Both the position numbers and the translations under genes were made by a program. From Pyxicephalus adspersus (lineage: Eukaryota > Chordata > Amphibia > Anura > Pyxicephalidae), in NCBI RefSeq assembly GCF_032062135.1, contig NC_092859.1, forward strand, positions 111,033,710 to 111,097,709: a DNA stretch of 64,000 nt. Reading direction: 5' to 3'. Under the pieces are notes generated by a model, which saw nothing but the letters and a program-made list of their open reading frames with translations, was not told the origin of the DNA and ran no database searches. Shown here piece by piece: positions 36,701 to 48,880 of the stretch (position 1 is its first letter; each line of letters starts with the position of its first letter).

Positions 36701-37548
36701 AAGTTTTCAGCAGGGTTGTAAACACAGTAATGACTTTTTTGCCAGCAGTCTTTTTCTCAGCATTCCTCACAGCTCTCTCCACTTTCCTTCTAGCCCCTTC
36801 TAGATAACCTTTTACCCTGCTACAATATATCTGAAAATTGAAGTGGCAGGACTACAGTAGCAAGTAAGATGAGGACAGTTCACAAAATATCCTCTGACCC
36901 TAAGTTAATTCCAAAATGTAAAAATGTGACACGCATTTCTCTTCCTTACCATTTTAAAAATCAAATATAATTCCAACTAAATACCTGGTGATCCTGCCAG
37001 GTCCCTTCTCAATGCAGAGCTACTTTTAGTTACAAGCCCAGAAGACTATAGAGGCAGGCCTGTGTTACTGTGATTAGTTTGTGTGAGGTACAATAAGCCT
37101 GTAGTCCCGTAGTCGGCTTACAGGCTGCCATTCTTCTCTCTAGCCCTGCAGAACCTTACTGTGGAGCCTGCAAGGAATCCCGATCATAAACAGGAGTGTC
37201 CACCCCTCATGCAGAAAAAAAGAATATATATAGTGGTCACATTACTGCTAATAAATAAAAAAAAAAAAAAAGACAAAACGTGTTTAAAATAGATATTTGA
37301 TAACCTAATAAATTAGAGTTTTAGAGCTACCATGCTAAATGTAGTTCATACAATTGCATTGTGTACATAAGTTTTAAATATAATTACATTAAATTCTTGT
37401 ACACTATTTGTAAGTTATTGGCTTACTAACCTTTTACCTAATTGTTTCAATGTTCTCTGACCATACCATGACTCTGGAATAAAGGCAAAAACGTCTTTTA
37501 AAAAATAATAGAAATACACTGTTTTACTGTTTAATTTTTTATGTGCAG

Positions 37549-37632
37549 GCAAGGAAGCTGGAGGAAAAAGAGCGTGAGCTTAAGAGGCAGGATGAGTACT
37601 ACAAGGAGCAGCTAGCCAGACTGGAAGAGAGG
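37549..37632 (+). CDS. chchd3: chchd3 (MIC19) internal coding exon C
   Basis: Seen: acceptor TGTGCAG ending at 37548, 28 codons in phase 0 on both sides, and donor GTAAGT at 37633. The peptide includes ARKLEEKERELKRQDEYYKE and QLARLEER. Family knowledge: (A/K)R-LEEK-...-KKQD-(F/Y)YKEQLARLEER is the most conserved part of the CHCHD3 coiled coil. The paralogue CHCHD6/MIC25 has a different version (as I recall, KEQLERIER), so this exon supports CHCHD3 over CHCHD6. Because the exon is 84 bases with both ends in phase 0, skipping it would keep the frame. The exon lies after the largest intron in the window (about 25 kb). Confidence 0.93.
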
Positions 37633-38230
37633 GTAAGTGTTTATTTAAGGGTTTCTACCAATGTATTTTATGTTGGTGGGTGTAGCTTATCTATCTAATG
37701 CTAAGTATATTTATATCAAGCACAATGCAAAACTCCTGCAGAGCAACTATATCAATGTGTGTAGTCATTAGCACAATGAGAGACTCTTGGCAGGATCTTT
37801 CTGGGTAAAGCTGTCTGAATTAAAAGTACTCAAAGTATGCAACTACAGCAAGTTGGGATGTGCTTTCCCTTGCCAAAACAGTGTCAGTACCCTTAGAGCC
37901 ACTGATCCAAAACAACCGTGTATGTAGGCAGTGCAGTGAAAACTCCTGGTCTGCACACTTCTTGGTCAATGGATCAAATGGTGTTATATTGCAGCCAGGC
38001 AACTAACATTTTTAGAAACTCATATTCAATGACTCATATTTTTAAATACAGGATTTCTTCAAGGGCAACATGACCCAAAATGGATGTGGAATCCAAATAA
38101 TCTGTTCACCACATAAAGCAGTATCTTTTTGGGTAAAGTTGGTCTTTTTTCTACCTAAATGTTTTACAGCATGTGTAGAATTTGTTTTGCTTTACTCAGA
38201 ATCATGTTGATTTTATGTTTTTTAAGGGGA

Positions 38231-38254
38231 AATAATAATGCATGCATTATTATT
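38231..38254. repeat. 24-bp perfect palindrome
   Basis: AATAATAATGCATG and its reverse complement overlap to form a perfect self-complementary 24-mer, flanked by GGGG and CCCTT, which extend it imperfectly. Confidence 0.9.
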
Positions 38255-39007
38255 ACCCTTGGCAATCTTATTACTTGCTAGAAAAAGGAGATAAAGTTTA
38301 GCTCTATTTTAGGTAACTAATCTGAAGAAACACACAAATAAGTGTTTGATTTTCTGAAGTTTATACTTTTTCCTCATCTGTGGTGGAAATTATTCAAAAG
38401 GTCACCATAGAGGCCAGGCATGTGGTATTTTTGCAAGTAGGGGTACATTGGCATCCTCCATATTTCTGTCAGGAAAGTTTTTTTAATTATATAAGAATCT
38501 TTTTGACTTAAAGAGCTAAACAGGTTCCTGTTTAGTTGCAAACTATTTTTGTTGCAGTTTATTCTTGATAGAAATGGATTGGTCACACATCATGCCTGTA
38601 ATTCCTTCAGCACCAACAACTGGTTTCCTTTGCATTTTAACTATTATTACAGAGAATCTTTAATTGACTATTAGGAAAGAGAAACCAGTAATTTACTTGT
38701 TTTACTTTTCCAGTATGATCCTACAAATTAGGTTGCTTATGAAAATGGGTAAACTTTTCCATTTTTTGTAGCAATGTGTCGTAACAGAATATAGCGAAAA
38801 TTTACCAGGATTTAGTAAGCATTGCTAACACCAACAAGACAGGACTTAAAATAATGTGGAAGTCTAAAAAAAAAAAAAAATTTCTAGTAGCCCTCCGAAT
38901 TAAAATCTGTAATGCAGACATCTTGATCGTTTCACTTTCAAGCCTACAGTGTTTTCAGTGCCCCTCTGAAATGCATGGATCGTATTTTCTGTGGACCTAG
39001 CACAATC

Positions 39008-39472
39008 TTAAAGCAAAACTAAAAAAACAAAATTAAAAACAAAAAAAATTACACTTACCTTTAATTCCGCAGGTCCCACAATAGTGCTGGTCCTTCCCAT
39101 GATCCAGTACTGCATTGTGCCTGAATTCCTCTTCGTCCTGGCACAGAGGAAGCGCCGCCATCTTTGATCTTCACTTCTATCTTCTTCTTCTGTCTTATTT
39201 TTTTTTTTTATCACCTGCACAGTGTAAGATTGGGTGACACAGCTGCCCTGAAGGAGAAAAAGAGACAGCTGATCTCAATGCACATGTGTCAGATCAGCAT
39301 TTCTTTCATCTAGGAGGAAAAAATGCCCCTTCTGCGCATTCCCAAAATTAGGACATGCGCAGAAGGAGCAGTCAGAGCCTACTGGGATTTTCAGCATGAG
39401 TATCTCGGGAGGCTCTAAACTCCTATTCAGTCTTGTCTGCTGCTTAAAGGGGCAAGTTTAGTTACGCTTTAA
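39008..39472. mobile_element. TTAAAGCGGAAC-type element with inverted ends
   Basis: Left TTAAAGCAAAACTAAA and right TTTAGTTACGCTTTAA form 16-bp inverted repeats with 2 mismatches. Internal text (TTACACTTACCTTTAAT and AGGTCCCACAATAGTGCTGG) is shared with 46568-46650. An inverted pair of CTTCTGCGCAT and ATGCGCAGAAG occurs at 39328-39370. Noncoding. If TTAA is the target duplication, it could be a piggyBac-type MITE, but its ends differ from the CCACCTAGCG family. Confidence 0.7.
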
Positions 39473-41988
39473 ATATCCACAAGATGCCAAAAAGGCTTCT
39501 TGGCTGTAAGGGTTAGACACATGCATTGAAAAGTTGTTCTGTGATTCCATTTTGTACTTTGATATGGCAAGTTGGGTGGACGGTGGATTTTAGCATGTAC
39601 ATTTAGTTTTTGCATTTGAGGGCTTTTTGAAGTGAACACCAGGAGGAGCTTAAACAAACTCCATTCAGGTAGTGGCAATGGTTCAAACCAGGGATGCTGC
39701 AAAGCCAGAATGCTGGCCACAGAACTATCATGCCACCCACATATATTGTTACTTAGGCAGTTACCCTAAACCTTGTTGTTTGAGCAACATAGTAAGAACA
39801 TTTGAATATATTGACTAAAACATTTCGCCACATTTTAAGGTATATTCTGGAAAAAGATGACCGTCACCCTACATCAGCCTTCTTGGTTGACATTTCGTCA
39901 CCGAGGACTGCAAGATTTTTTTTAAAATTGACAGTCGTCATCTGCTTGTGGATGTGTATAATAATTTCTCCTCATAAGGAGCAGGCTGAGCTGACACTAA
40001 TCTGTTCTCTTGTCATCAGCCTTTATTATTATTGCTTCTACTCTTCTCCTCTTAGCGCAATATAGGAAGCATCTAATTGGAAAAACCAAAGTAATCAAAA
40101 AGTCAATTAATCATATAGATGAGCTGTGACACTTAGTGATGCAATCACCAGGAAACATTGCCAGCTAGCAGGCAAGGTATTAGAAAGTGCATTTTCATTT
40201 GCTTATAATGTGAAGATTTCCATGACATTTACTGCAGAATAAGTGGCCTTGACACAGTTCTCATTGACTGTTAAGTAATCATATAATTCATTTCAAAGTC
40301 TGAAACTTGTTTGAAATGTTGGCTTTTTCATCTGCTTCAGCTTCCTGTTGCTTTATGAATATTTAGATAAACATAAATTGTATGAGGTAATATATGTTAA
40401 GGTTAGGGGTTTGTGTTTGAAAATCTTCATGAAATATCGCAGGGAACTTATAATGTACCATCATTACAGCTCGCAAACTGCAGATTAAGTTGTTACATTT
40501 ACTTTTATGGTAAAGTGCTGTTATTTTTACTTGTTTTCTGTTTCAAATTTCAGTATTCTGTAAAATCATGCATTTTGTTAACTGGTATATACTGAAACTT
40601 ATTGCATTTGCTCAGCCATCTTGGTTTGAAGCTGTCAAAGAAAAGTAGCAACCTTATACAAAGGTCATTGTTGATATAGATCTCACAATACTTCTAACAG
40701 ATTTATTTTCAAACAGTGAGTTGGTGCCCATCAGTATGGTTTTTGTAGCGCGTAGGAATGTGTTTCTCTCCATTACCGCAAATATGAACTAAATTCTCTT
40801 TAGCTCTGATAAATGACACATTGGCACCTACTACACATTATTAATGCAAACCTTGCAGTAAAAAAGAAAGTCAACTTTTAATATCTGGACCCTCTTTCCC
40901 TGTAAAAATCGCTATTGTTTTTCCAAAAATGTACTTGTAAAGAAGAAAAGTTAGGTCCTTTACTATTTTTAAGCTTGTTCACCTCTCGTGGTGTATAAGA
41001 ATATGACACAATGCTTCTCATCTCATAAGTGAATTATACTGCAAGTTGCACTTTTTCATTTTGTTTTGCACCAAATTGTGTTTGAGTTTTTAAAATCTTG
41101 TTCTATAGGTGGCAGGAAATATGCTAGAACCAAATATTTCACTTTTCAAAAACCCTCACAGGTTTGGTAGCAGGACCCTTATAGGCAAAGTCATACCTGA
41201 CAAATGTACCTGTCTTAGCTCAGCCTCTTACATCTACAGTCTATTTAGTAAAATAAAGTAAAAGCAATATAGTTAACCTTAAGCTAAGTACACACATTTA
41301 TTTTATACATACTGGAAAAAAATAATTTGTTATTGTTTTAATTAACAGAACAAACAAGCACTTTTCACAGAGCTCTTTGGAGAGGGGAGGGAGTGGTGTT
41401 AACAAAATACCATTATTTCCACACTTAGCTGTAAGGGACTATAAATGGAGAGTTAAAAAGACAGCAGTACTAAATATATAAATCTGTGCGCTAATGCTGT
41501 CTCATATACAAAGTATTAAATAGTATTACCAGCCCTGTCTGATGCAGTAAATAGGATTTCACCATTATGATGTGTTAGGATTTTCAACAAAATCAAATTT
41601 ATGAGACCCTAAACGTCCATCTCTATGGCAGAGCTGCTTTATCCACGAACACTGCCTCTAACACTAATCCTTTTGGTAGGATATATTCTTAGCAATTGTG
41701 CAGTGATAATGCAATGATTTTGTCTTCTCTCTGTTCATGGCTTAGCAAGTGTCACTGCACTATTCAACACTTGTCTGTAAATCATAATGAGAATATATTA
41801 AGGATTACCACAAATATTGTTTGATCAGTAATAGAGAGTAAGTCCACCCAAAACCAAAAACTTCCTGTTTGATCATTTGTATAGTCACCAGGATAAGTAG
41901 GGAAGTGCCTCTCCAGTAGTGCCCCATATAGCAGGTAAAAACCTGACAGGGGTCCTGCTTATTAAACCCCACTCTTTGCATTGGTATA

Positions 41989-42960
41989 TACACATACTTG
42001 CTGCTTTATTAAGTATACCTGGTATACAACCGCTTGTTAATGTCAATATCCAACCAGCCAATTGTATTTCAGCAACTCACTGCATTTAGACATGTAGACA
42101 ATGTCAAAATGACTTACTGAAATTGAAACTGAGCATCAGAATGAGGGGGAGGGAGTGTTTTTAAGGGACTTTAATAATGGCATGGTTTGGTCAGAGTATT
42201 TCCTAAATTGCTGATCTGCTGGGATTTTCATGCATAACAATCTCTAGGGTTTACAGAAAATTATCCAAAACAATAGCAGTTCTCTGGGCGAAAAAAATTG
42301 CTGATGCCAGATTGGTTCGAGCTGATTCAGAGGCAACATTGAAACAAGCACTTGTTACAACTGAGGTATGCATAAGAGAAATTCTGAATGCACCTCACAT
42401 TAAACCTTGAAGCAGTTGGGATACAGGGGCAGGTGACCACACTGGGTGCCTTTCCTGTCAAAACAAGCACCTGAAGCTACAGTTCACATAGCCCCACCAA
42501 AGTTGTACACAAGAAAACCGGAAAACCACTGGCTGGATTTCTACTTCAACATTCAAATTAGATCAGAATTTTGCATTATCATAAAACATGTTATTCTTCC
42601 TATCTTGTGTTAGCAGTTCATTCTATTGGTATATTGGTACAAAAGAGCCCAAAGTGGGCCAAGAAAAAATCCCCCAGAGCAAGTGATAATTATTTAAATG
42701 TCACAATCTATTTCCAGCAGGATAAAGTGCCATGGCATGAAGCTCATTTATTTTTAAATTTGTTTCCTGATTGTGATTGTGGGTTCACTGTATACAAATT
42801 ACCTCCACAGTTACTAGATCTCAATCCAATAGATCACCTTTAGGATGTGGTGGAACGGAAGACTTGCACAATGGATGTGCAACCAACAAATCTGCAGCGA
42901 CGGTCATGTCATATTCCAGGACTGGCAAAGTGTACCCAATAAATCAGTAGGAGTATGTCC
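41989..42960 (+). mobile_element. Tc1-like transposon relic (copy 2 of the family at 1.2 kb)
   Basis: Left end TACACATACTTGCTGCTTTA then TTAAGTATACCTGGTATACA; right end GGCAAAGTGTACCCAATAAA then TCAGTAGGAGTATGT. The two are inverted versions of the ACTCACTGGCCACTTTATTA/GGTACACC-type terminus. Internal text CATTTAGACATGTAGACAAT, TTGCTGATCTGCTGGGATTT and CTCTAGGGTTTACAGAAAAT follows the family closely, in the same order as 1240-2188. The transposase region is full of stops. This is the more complete of the two copies. Confidence 0.85.
42571..42843 (+). pseudogene. Tc1-like transposase DDE fragment
   Basis: A 90-residue frame whose second half reads IYFQQDKVPWHEAHLFLNLF and ends LLDLNPIDHL. FQQD holds a catalytic Asp (family: FQQDNAP-H), and DLNPIDHL is the block before the final catalytic residue (family: DLNPIEHLW; here Glu to Asp). 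A stop replaces the Trp codon. The first 35 residues are diverged. Confidence 0.8.
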
Positions 42961-43444
42961 CAGCTATTAGACATTTATAGCAATGAAGAAATGTGGAGCA
43001 GGCTTACTTGTAGCCAGCCAAATCTTCAAGCATATGGTAGCCACCAGAAGCCCAGCCCTATCCTTTGCAGGGTCTTTCGGTCTATAGCTAGTTTTATTAG
43101 ATAAGCTTTTGCATTTAGAAAACATTCACTCAAACTTACACTTTTTTAATTGTATGTTTGAAGCTTGATAACATTTATGAGGAGACCTCCATTTGTCTGC
43201 CATTTACTTACACAAAATCTACTTTTTATGAAGTAGCCTGAAAAGTGAACATTTTTTTTTTTGGGCAGCCTGACCATGTTTTTGCATTACTAACTTCAAT
43301 TCTTGTATTGAACAAAGTTGCATGTATTCTCAATTACATCCAGACTAAGTCAGGATGTTAATGTTCTAAGAACCATGTCACAGTTACTATGTATCATAAT
43401 AACAGGTTTTGTTAAACAATAAATGCTTTTACATTACTTTAGCA

Positions 43445-43798
43445 CAGAGGTCAGCAAACTTTTTGGCCACTAGGCCACTTCAGGGGTAGGCAGGAGCACA
43501 CTAGGCCGAACTCTTTCTTGAGCCTAATGGCTCTGCCCACCACCAGGAACTCCCCCCTGAAGGGAAACTCCTCTCCTCCGTATGCTATGTCCCCTATTTA
43601 CCTTGACGGTGAAAGTGTTGGCTGCATTAAATAGGGAAGGGAGCCACAACACGGAGGCTCAAGAGCCGCATGCAGCCCTGGAGCTCTGGCGGCTTCAGGG
43701 GTTTGTTCCAGCTCCGCCGCTGGTTTCCTGGCCGTATCAGCCAGGGAGCATTAGGCTGTAACAAACTACCGGCTAGGCTCGGAGTTTGCCGACCTCTA
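43445..43798. mobile_element. hAT MITE, 354 bp, perfect 8-bp target duplication
   Basis: Starts CAGAGGTCAGCAAACTTTTT and ends GGAGTTTGCCGACCTCTA, imperfect inverted repeats. CTTTAGCA is duplicated exactly on both sides (43437-43444 and 43799-43806). No coding content. Confidence 0.92.
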
Positions 43799-46072
43799 CT
43801 TTAGCATGTTTGTCAAACTTTTGAAAATCTTGCACACGCATCTACCTCAAAATAAAACAAATCTTTCCTAAGGTATGAAATATAAATGTGACATTCATTT
43901 TATGGTATTTGCTGCAGGATTTGTCCCTGTAAGATGTCAGTGTCTAAACTCTATAGAGCAGTCACAGTACTAGTACTGACTAGGTTTTTATGCTTCTCGT
44001 TTGTATGGCAATGGTCCTTTGCTGTTGTGTACTTCTCAAATCAATGCAGTGCTGTGTTTCTTTTTCACATACTGGATATACAGTGCTTGACATGCCACTT
44101 CTCTTTTTAGTAAGTGTGACACTTTGATGAGAAGGTTGCTGGCCTGACTCTGGGAGATTAGACAATTTCCTGCCAATTTTAAGATGTCAAATTTTCACCT
44201 GTCAAATGACTTACATATGAGAATATTACACCTAAGCAACCATTTCTCCACCCAGTATCTAGGAATTCCTGTATTCTTTTTCAGATTTTGTCTACACTAA
44301 ATATTTTCTATTTTCACATTTAAATCATTCTCCTTTGATAACCTATTTCTCTTTAAATGATTACTCATCTGTAGTTATCTTTTTCTATTTTTATTCTTCA
44401 TACTACTGTGGCCTCCTTCTCATTTTAAATGTTGATGGCTATTCTGGCTAATCCAGGGCATGACAGTAACGGCCTTTTCACTCCAGTATAAAAGAACAGT
44501 ATATAAGTAAAGTCTTAAATGTATAGCCTGCCAACAGATGAAACACATATTCTAAAGGTGTATTTTAAAACTTGGAATTCTATTTATGTTTTATTTTTAC
44601 ATTGAAAAAAGTATAAATGATTAGAAATTCTCTTGAAAAAAATAAAGGATAAAAAAACCTTTGCACTTAATTTTTAAAATAAAAAAAAAAAGAGTGAGAG
44701 AAAGTTATGACAAAATAAAATTTCACTCGAAAAGAGGTATGAAGAAATATTTTAATTGGACAGTTGCCCAACTAAGTAAACTAAGAGACGGTTTTCCATA
44801 ATTTTTTTGAGTTTTTGGAATGCAACACTGCTTTAACAAACAATTGACTAAGATCTGGTGACTGGTGCATGATGCAATATATGAGAAAGCATTCCTGAGC
44901 TTTAGCTGAGTGACAGATCACATTGTATACAGCCACATGAACTCCAGAAGCACTTGTCTACTTTATACATTACAATATATATTGTGCAATTCATCGATAA
45001 CAACATGACATAAGAATGGTCCATAGAAACCAAAATCAACATCGAGTTGAATTCAAAATCACAGTGAAAATCAAAGTAAAAAACTGATATCACAGAATTA
45101 TTAAACTTGCATGACTTTCATTCCAACAAATCAAGGCTCAGTGGCGTGTATGGCCGCTATGTGCCTGTATGGAGTTCTGATTACATCTCCTGAGGTGTCT
45201 GGTTGTTTGGAATTAGATATATTTTCTCTTTGTATTGTTCTTTACTGCAGGTGTTTATGTGGAAAGTACAAAGGTTTCAGACTGGAGGTTGGTTGGGCTG
45301 TACATTTGTTTTCATAATTTTACCCTTGGGTGGTATTTAGTAACAGTGGGAATTTGTTTTTCACATATCTATATGTATATTTGTGTTCCTTTAGACTTAT
45401 TTTCTCTTAACAATAGTGGGTTGTATACATTTTAGCATAATTTTTATTATAGAAAAACTGTGCATAGCCTCCTAATAAACGAAAAAAATGTGGTGTCAGG
45501 GATTGAATATCATTTTTTTTTTTTGCATAATGCAATTAATAAATAAATATATATATATTCAACGCAGCTGTTGCGTTTAACTTTATTGATCAATCTAGGG
45601 AAAGATAAATCCCAGCCTCAAATAATATAATAGTGAATGCTGGTATTGTGGGGACGGTGACTTGATGGAAGACCATTCATCATCTCAATTGGAGTCCTTT
45701 TCATTCCCAGTAAAGGGTCTTTATGCTTCTTTGCCTTGTGCCTGTTAGAGTACAATCTGTACAATAATAATATTAAAAAAAAAGTGGTAAAGGGGAGCTC
45801 TATAGAAATAATACATACTATTTAGCTGTAACCACTGGAAATTGTGTATGATGTTTTCAATGTAAATCAATTAACACTTTCAGTAGTAGCTGGCGAGATG
45901 ACGGCACATATTTTCAGCACACATATTCTGTTTTTTAGACTCACATGGGAGCTGTCTGGAGTCTTCTGCAGTTTCTGTAGTTGTAGTAGCACAAATAAGA
46001 CATGCCAATTGTGCTAATCAGATGTCTGAGCATTGCTATACTTTTTTGATAACCTCCAAAGTAACTTTGGAT

Positions 46073-46404
46073 TTAAAGCGGAACTTGGTACTCAGAAACT
46101 AAACTCGGTGCTCGCCTGTCCTCATTCCCTTGCAGGGCTCACAATCTTCTTCTTTCTCCTCTTCCTGGTGATGATCTTCGGCCATTTTGATTGGCAGAGG
46201 CCAGAACTTAACTTCTGGCTGTTCTTTCAGTCTCAGCATGCGCTAAGAAGTTGGGATTGCCTGGTATCCTGGCAGCCAAAGCTGAAGCTGCACAGCTCAC
46301 CTGAAGCGATCAGGCAGGTAGGAGTGATTATAGCAGAGGGATATCACCTGTCCCTTTCTGCAGTAATGGCCTGCCTGATCATTAAAAATGGGAACTTTTC
46401 TTAA
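46073..46404. mobile_element. TTAAAGCGGAAC-type repeat
   Basis: Starts TTAAAGCGGAACTTGG and contains GATCTTCGGCCATTTTGATT and CTGCAGTAATGGCCTGCCTG, collinear with the two halves of the split copy at 5492-6720. The open frame 46033-46404 across it has no family resemblance and is not taken as a gene. Confidence 0.65.
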
Positions 46405-46567
46405 TTCCCCCTGCTTTTCACATATGCTTTTGTTTCCAGTGTGTATTATGCTGTTCTTATGATCAATATTTGTGTTCTTGTTAAACGTTTTAATTTGCTA
46501 TCTCCTCTAAGGCCAGCATCCCAGAGTTCTCTTTTCACTAGTGACACCGGTATTTTGCATGTAATAT

Positions 46568-46650
46568 TTAAAGCGGAACTAAACTAAAAAAAAAAAATTA
46601 CACTTACCTTTAATGTTGTGGATCCCTTGGTGGAACTGGTCCTTTCAAGT
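46568..46650. mobile_element. TTAAAGCGGAAC-type element, left-end fragment
   Basis: TTAAAGCGGAACTAAACT, an A-run, then TTACACTTACCTTTAATG. It matches the left end of 39008-39472. Truncated after about 80 bp. Confidence 0.65.
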
Positions 46651-47380
46651 GTGAATGTTAGCCATTTGCTGCATTAGTTATGCACTGGTCATGTTTTTAA
46701 AAAAAATTTAATGACACCATGATAAAATAAAATTAGATGCTTTAAAAATTCCTTGATGATCTTACTTTTCACTAATATGTGTGTTCCTTTCAGCTCTGTT
46801 TTTAATGCTAATTGCACCTACAACTTTGGCTTCTCATAAGCATCTATGCTTAACTCTGGAATATTTTGTTTTTAGGTTCTACTTGAATGCTCAAACTAAA
46901 AATTCTGTAGTATTACGGGACATTTCAGGTGAAGGTACAGACTTCTTTTAGGAGATCCTTGCGTAAGAAGAATTTGGGTCAAAAAAGTCATTCTGTAGAC
47001 ATCAGTGTCATAGAATGTAAGAAATAAATACATTAGGGCAGACCTTAAATAGATTAGTGTTTTAAAGTTGCCTAGTAATGTGTGTATGACATTCATCAAA
47101 TATTGCAATTTCAATGATGCACGTTTAGGCTTATTTACATGGAATGTATTTACTGCCATCAGACCACCTTAGGGTAAACTTTACCTACCTTTTCTACCCA
47201 AATGAGAGTGGGATGCTCAACTGGAGAAAGTAATTGAATAGGGCATGATCCTAACATTTTCAACAGTTTTTTTTTTTTTTTTAATTTTTTTTTTATTTTA
47301 CTGGAATGTGAGACATAGAAAAATTATAGTGCAGGTTGTTGCTAAGGAATTTTGTTGAATTTATTTTTTTGTCTTTACAG

Positions 47381-47451
47381 AGTGCACAGTTTTATAAAGT
47401 TACCACTGATCAATACCAGGAAGCTGCAAACAGTGTGGAGGCACGATTCAA
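47381..47451 (+). CDS. chchd3: chchd3 (MIC19) internal coding exon D
   Basis: Seen: T-rich tract and acceptor TTTACAG ending at 47380, then an open frame SAQFYKVTTDQYQEAANSVE followed by ARF and two bases of a Lys codon, then donor GTAAGT at 47452. It starts in phase 0, matching the previous exon, and ends in phase 2. Family knowledge: the run S-(S/A)-(E/Q)-FY-(R/K)-VTT-(E/D)-QYQ-AA is the CHCHD3 segment just before the twin CX9C (CHCH) domain that is oxidised by the MIA40 pathway. The exon encoding that domain would begin with about one base completing the Lys codon and then a conserved Pro-Val-Cys motif. I did not find it downstream to 64000, so the gene should continue past the window. Confidence 0.92.
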
Positions 47452-47685
47452 GTAAGTTGCAATGGTGTCTTGGTGGGTCATATACCTAAAATGTGTCATG
47501 GATATACCAGTTGGCATTGCTTTTTATTATTTTTTTTTTTCCTAAGCAAATTTGGTTTAATTTTCAACATGTATATATATAATCACTATATTGTCAATAC
47601 TCATGTACCTGGTTGCAGCGGAATATAAGGTCATAGGGAGAAATGGTTACATGTGCTCTCATTGATTTTTGATCTCTCTGATTTG

Positions 47686-47860
47686 AAGCTGTTCAAGACT
47701 GGACAAGATAGACTATCATGTGTGAAACTGGAATGATATTGGTCCTGGATTTAAAACATTTGCCAACTAAGTGCAAATGATTTTTCAGAAATTCATTCCA
47801 GCTTTGTTGGATCAACCAGGTTCACACATATTAGTCTATCTTCTCTTTTCTTGGAGAGCT
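47686..47860. mobile_element. Palindromic MITE, ~175 bp, unassigned family
   Basis: Left arm (47686-47731) contains AGATAGACTATCATGTGTGA and the complement of the right arm (47815-47860) contains AGATAGACTAATATGTGTGA. A second small stem, ATTTGC and GCAAAT, lies near the centre. It begins about 235 bp after exon D. No coding content. Confidence 0.7.
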
Positions 47861-48310
47861 TTAATAAATCAGGCCTGTTGTAGGAGGCATCTCAGCACAA
47901 TAAACAAAAACTGATTTTTAATCAGAACCTATCATATACTGTTTTTGCATTTTGAATCACCAACCAGAGCTCATTTAAAATCTATTGAATTATTAAACCT
48001 TTCTGCTGTAACCTACTCAAATTTGTCATTATTTAAGCTTACAAAATTGTTGTTTTTTGGAGGGGTACAAACAAGGCTTATATTTTGCAATTTTCTTTTA
48101 AAGATTTACTTCTTCTATTTATAGCTAATATTTATTGTAAATATAAATACAATTGCTACATCATTAGTGTGACTGTGCAGACCGCCAGAATCAAATTAGT
48201 GTTGCAGGGTAGGGGAGCAGTGTCCACAACGGGAAGGATCAGTTTTGTAATTTTGTAAGCTGTTTAAGTGAGTGAAGATCTACTGCATTTGGGGAGAAAA
48301 TTGTAATATA

Positions 48311-48880
48311 CAGTGGTACCTTGGTATACGTCCTTAATCCGGTCCAGATCCTTGTACTTATACCAAACGGGACTTATACCAAACAATTTTTTTCCATAAG
48401 AAATACAAGGAAAATGATTATTCTGTTCTCATGAAAAAAAAAAATCTTATTGTAATTGGCATAATATACATTGATGGGGCTGTATAAAATAAATTAAACA
48501 CTGCTTAATACTAAAATACATAAATACAAAAGCAATTACATGAAATAAATGAAAATTCAACCTCCCTTTACCTTACTGAGAAGAGTCGAGTGCCTACTAG
48601 AATGGTGCTGAGAAGGGAGGAGGAGGAGATGTTATGTAATTCACAGAGAGTTATAGCGCGGGTTGTTCACTGAATGGTGGCAACTGGCGTAGTGACGCTC
48701 GTGGGCAGACGTGGCTTTGTCTCGAGAGAGGTAAAGAAGGGGAGCGCGGTGTTATGACTTATTTTGACCCATACAAGTTCTAGCACAAAGGTTGTATACT
48801 AAGCAAAATTTTTCGTGTCCAAACAGGACTTATACCAAGTTGGACTTATTCCAAAGCGGACTTATACCAAGGTACCACTG
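48311..48880. mobile_element. Mariner/pogo-type MITE, 570 bp, TA-flanked
   Basis: CAGTGGTACCTTGGTATACG at the left and TATACCAAGGTACCACTG at the right. The outer 17 bases match perfectly, with TA outside each end (48309-48310, 48881-48882). GGACTTATACCAA repeats several times near both ends. Family knowledge: CAGTGGTACCTTGGT ends are found in Tigger-like (pogo) nonautonomous elements. Confidence 0.9.

Larger units (their letters stand above)
12423..37548 (+). other. chchd3 intron between exons B and C
   Basis: GT-AG intron of about 25.1 kb, phase 0. Insertions are listed separately. I recognise no feature in 12450-12760, 13060-15490, 15770-16870, 17240-17995, 20620-22200, 23570-24720, 24900-27070, 27150-32400, 32805-33210 or 33800-37540. 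Simple sequence in these gaps includes T-runs at about 17500-17530 and 30511-30561 and scattered A/T tracts. Open frames in these gaps (for example 16350-16532, 28151-28423, 34684-34986) have no protein-family resemblance. Confidence 0.88.
37633..47380 (+). other. chchd3 intron between exons C and D
   Basis: GT-AG intron of about 9.7 kb, phase 0. Contains the TTAAAGCGGAAC-type elements, a Tc1 relic and a hAT MITE annotated separately. Nothing is recognised in 37640-39000 (apart from a 24-bp palindrome at 38231-38254), 39475-41985, 42965-43435, 43810-46070 or 46655-47375. Confidence 0.88.

Noticed and set aside
46033..46404. Plus-strand open frame of 123 codons with a hydrophobic stretch
   Set aside because: Lies across a TTAAAGCGGAAC-type repeat that also occurs at 5.5 kb in a different reading context. 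Likely chance.
647..47451. Alternative identity CHCHD6/MIC25
   Set aside because: The KEQLARLEER and FYKVTT-QYQ segments and the EQLTR-ILRE block fit CHCHD3 better than CHCHD6 as I recall the two. A database search would settle it.
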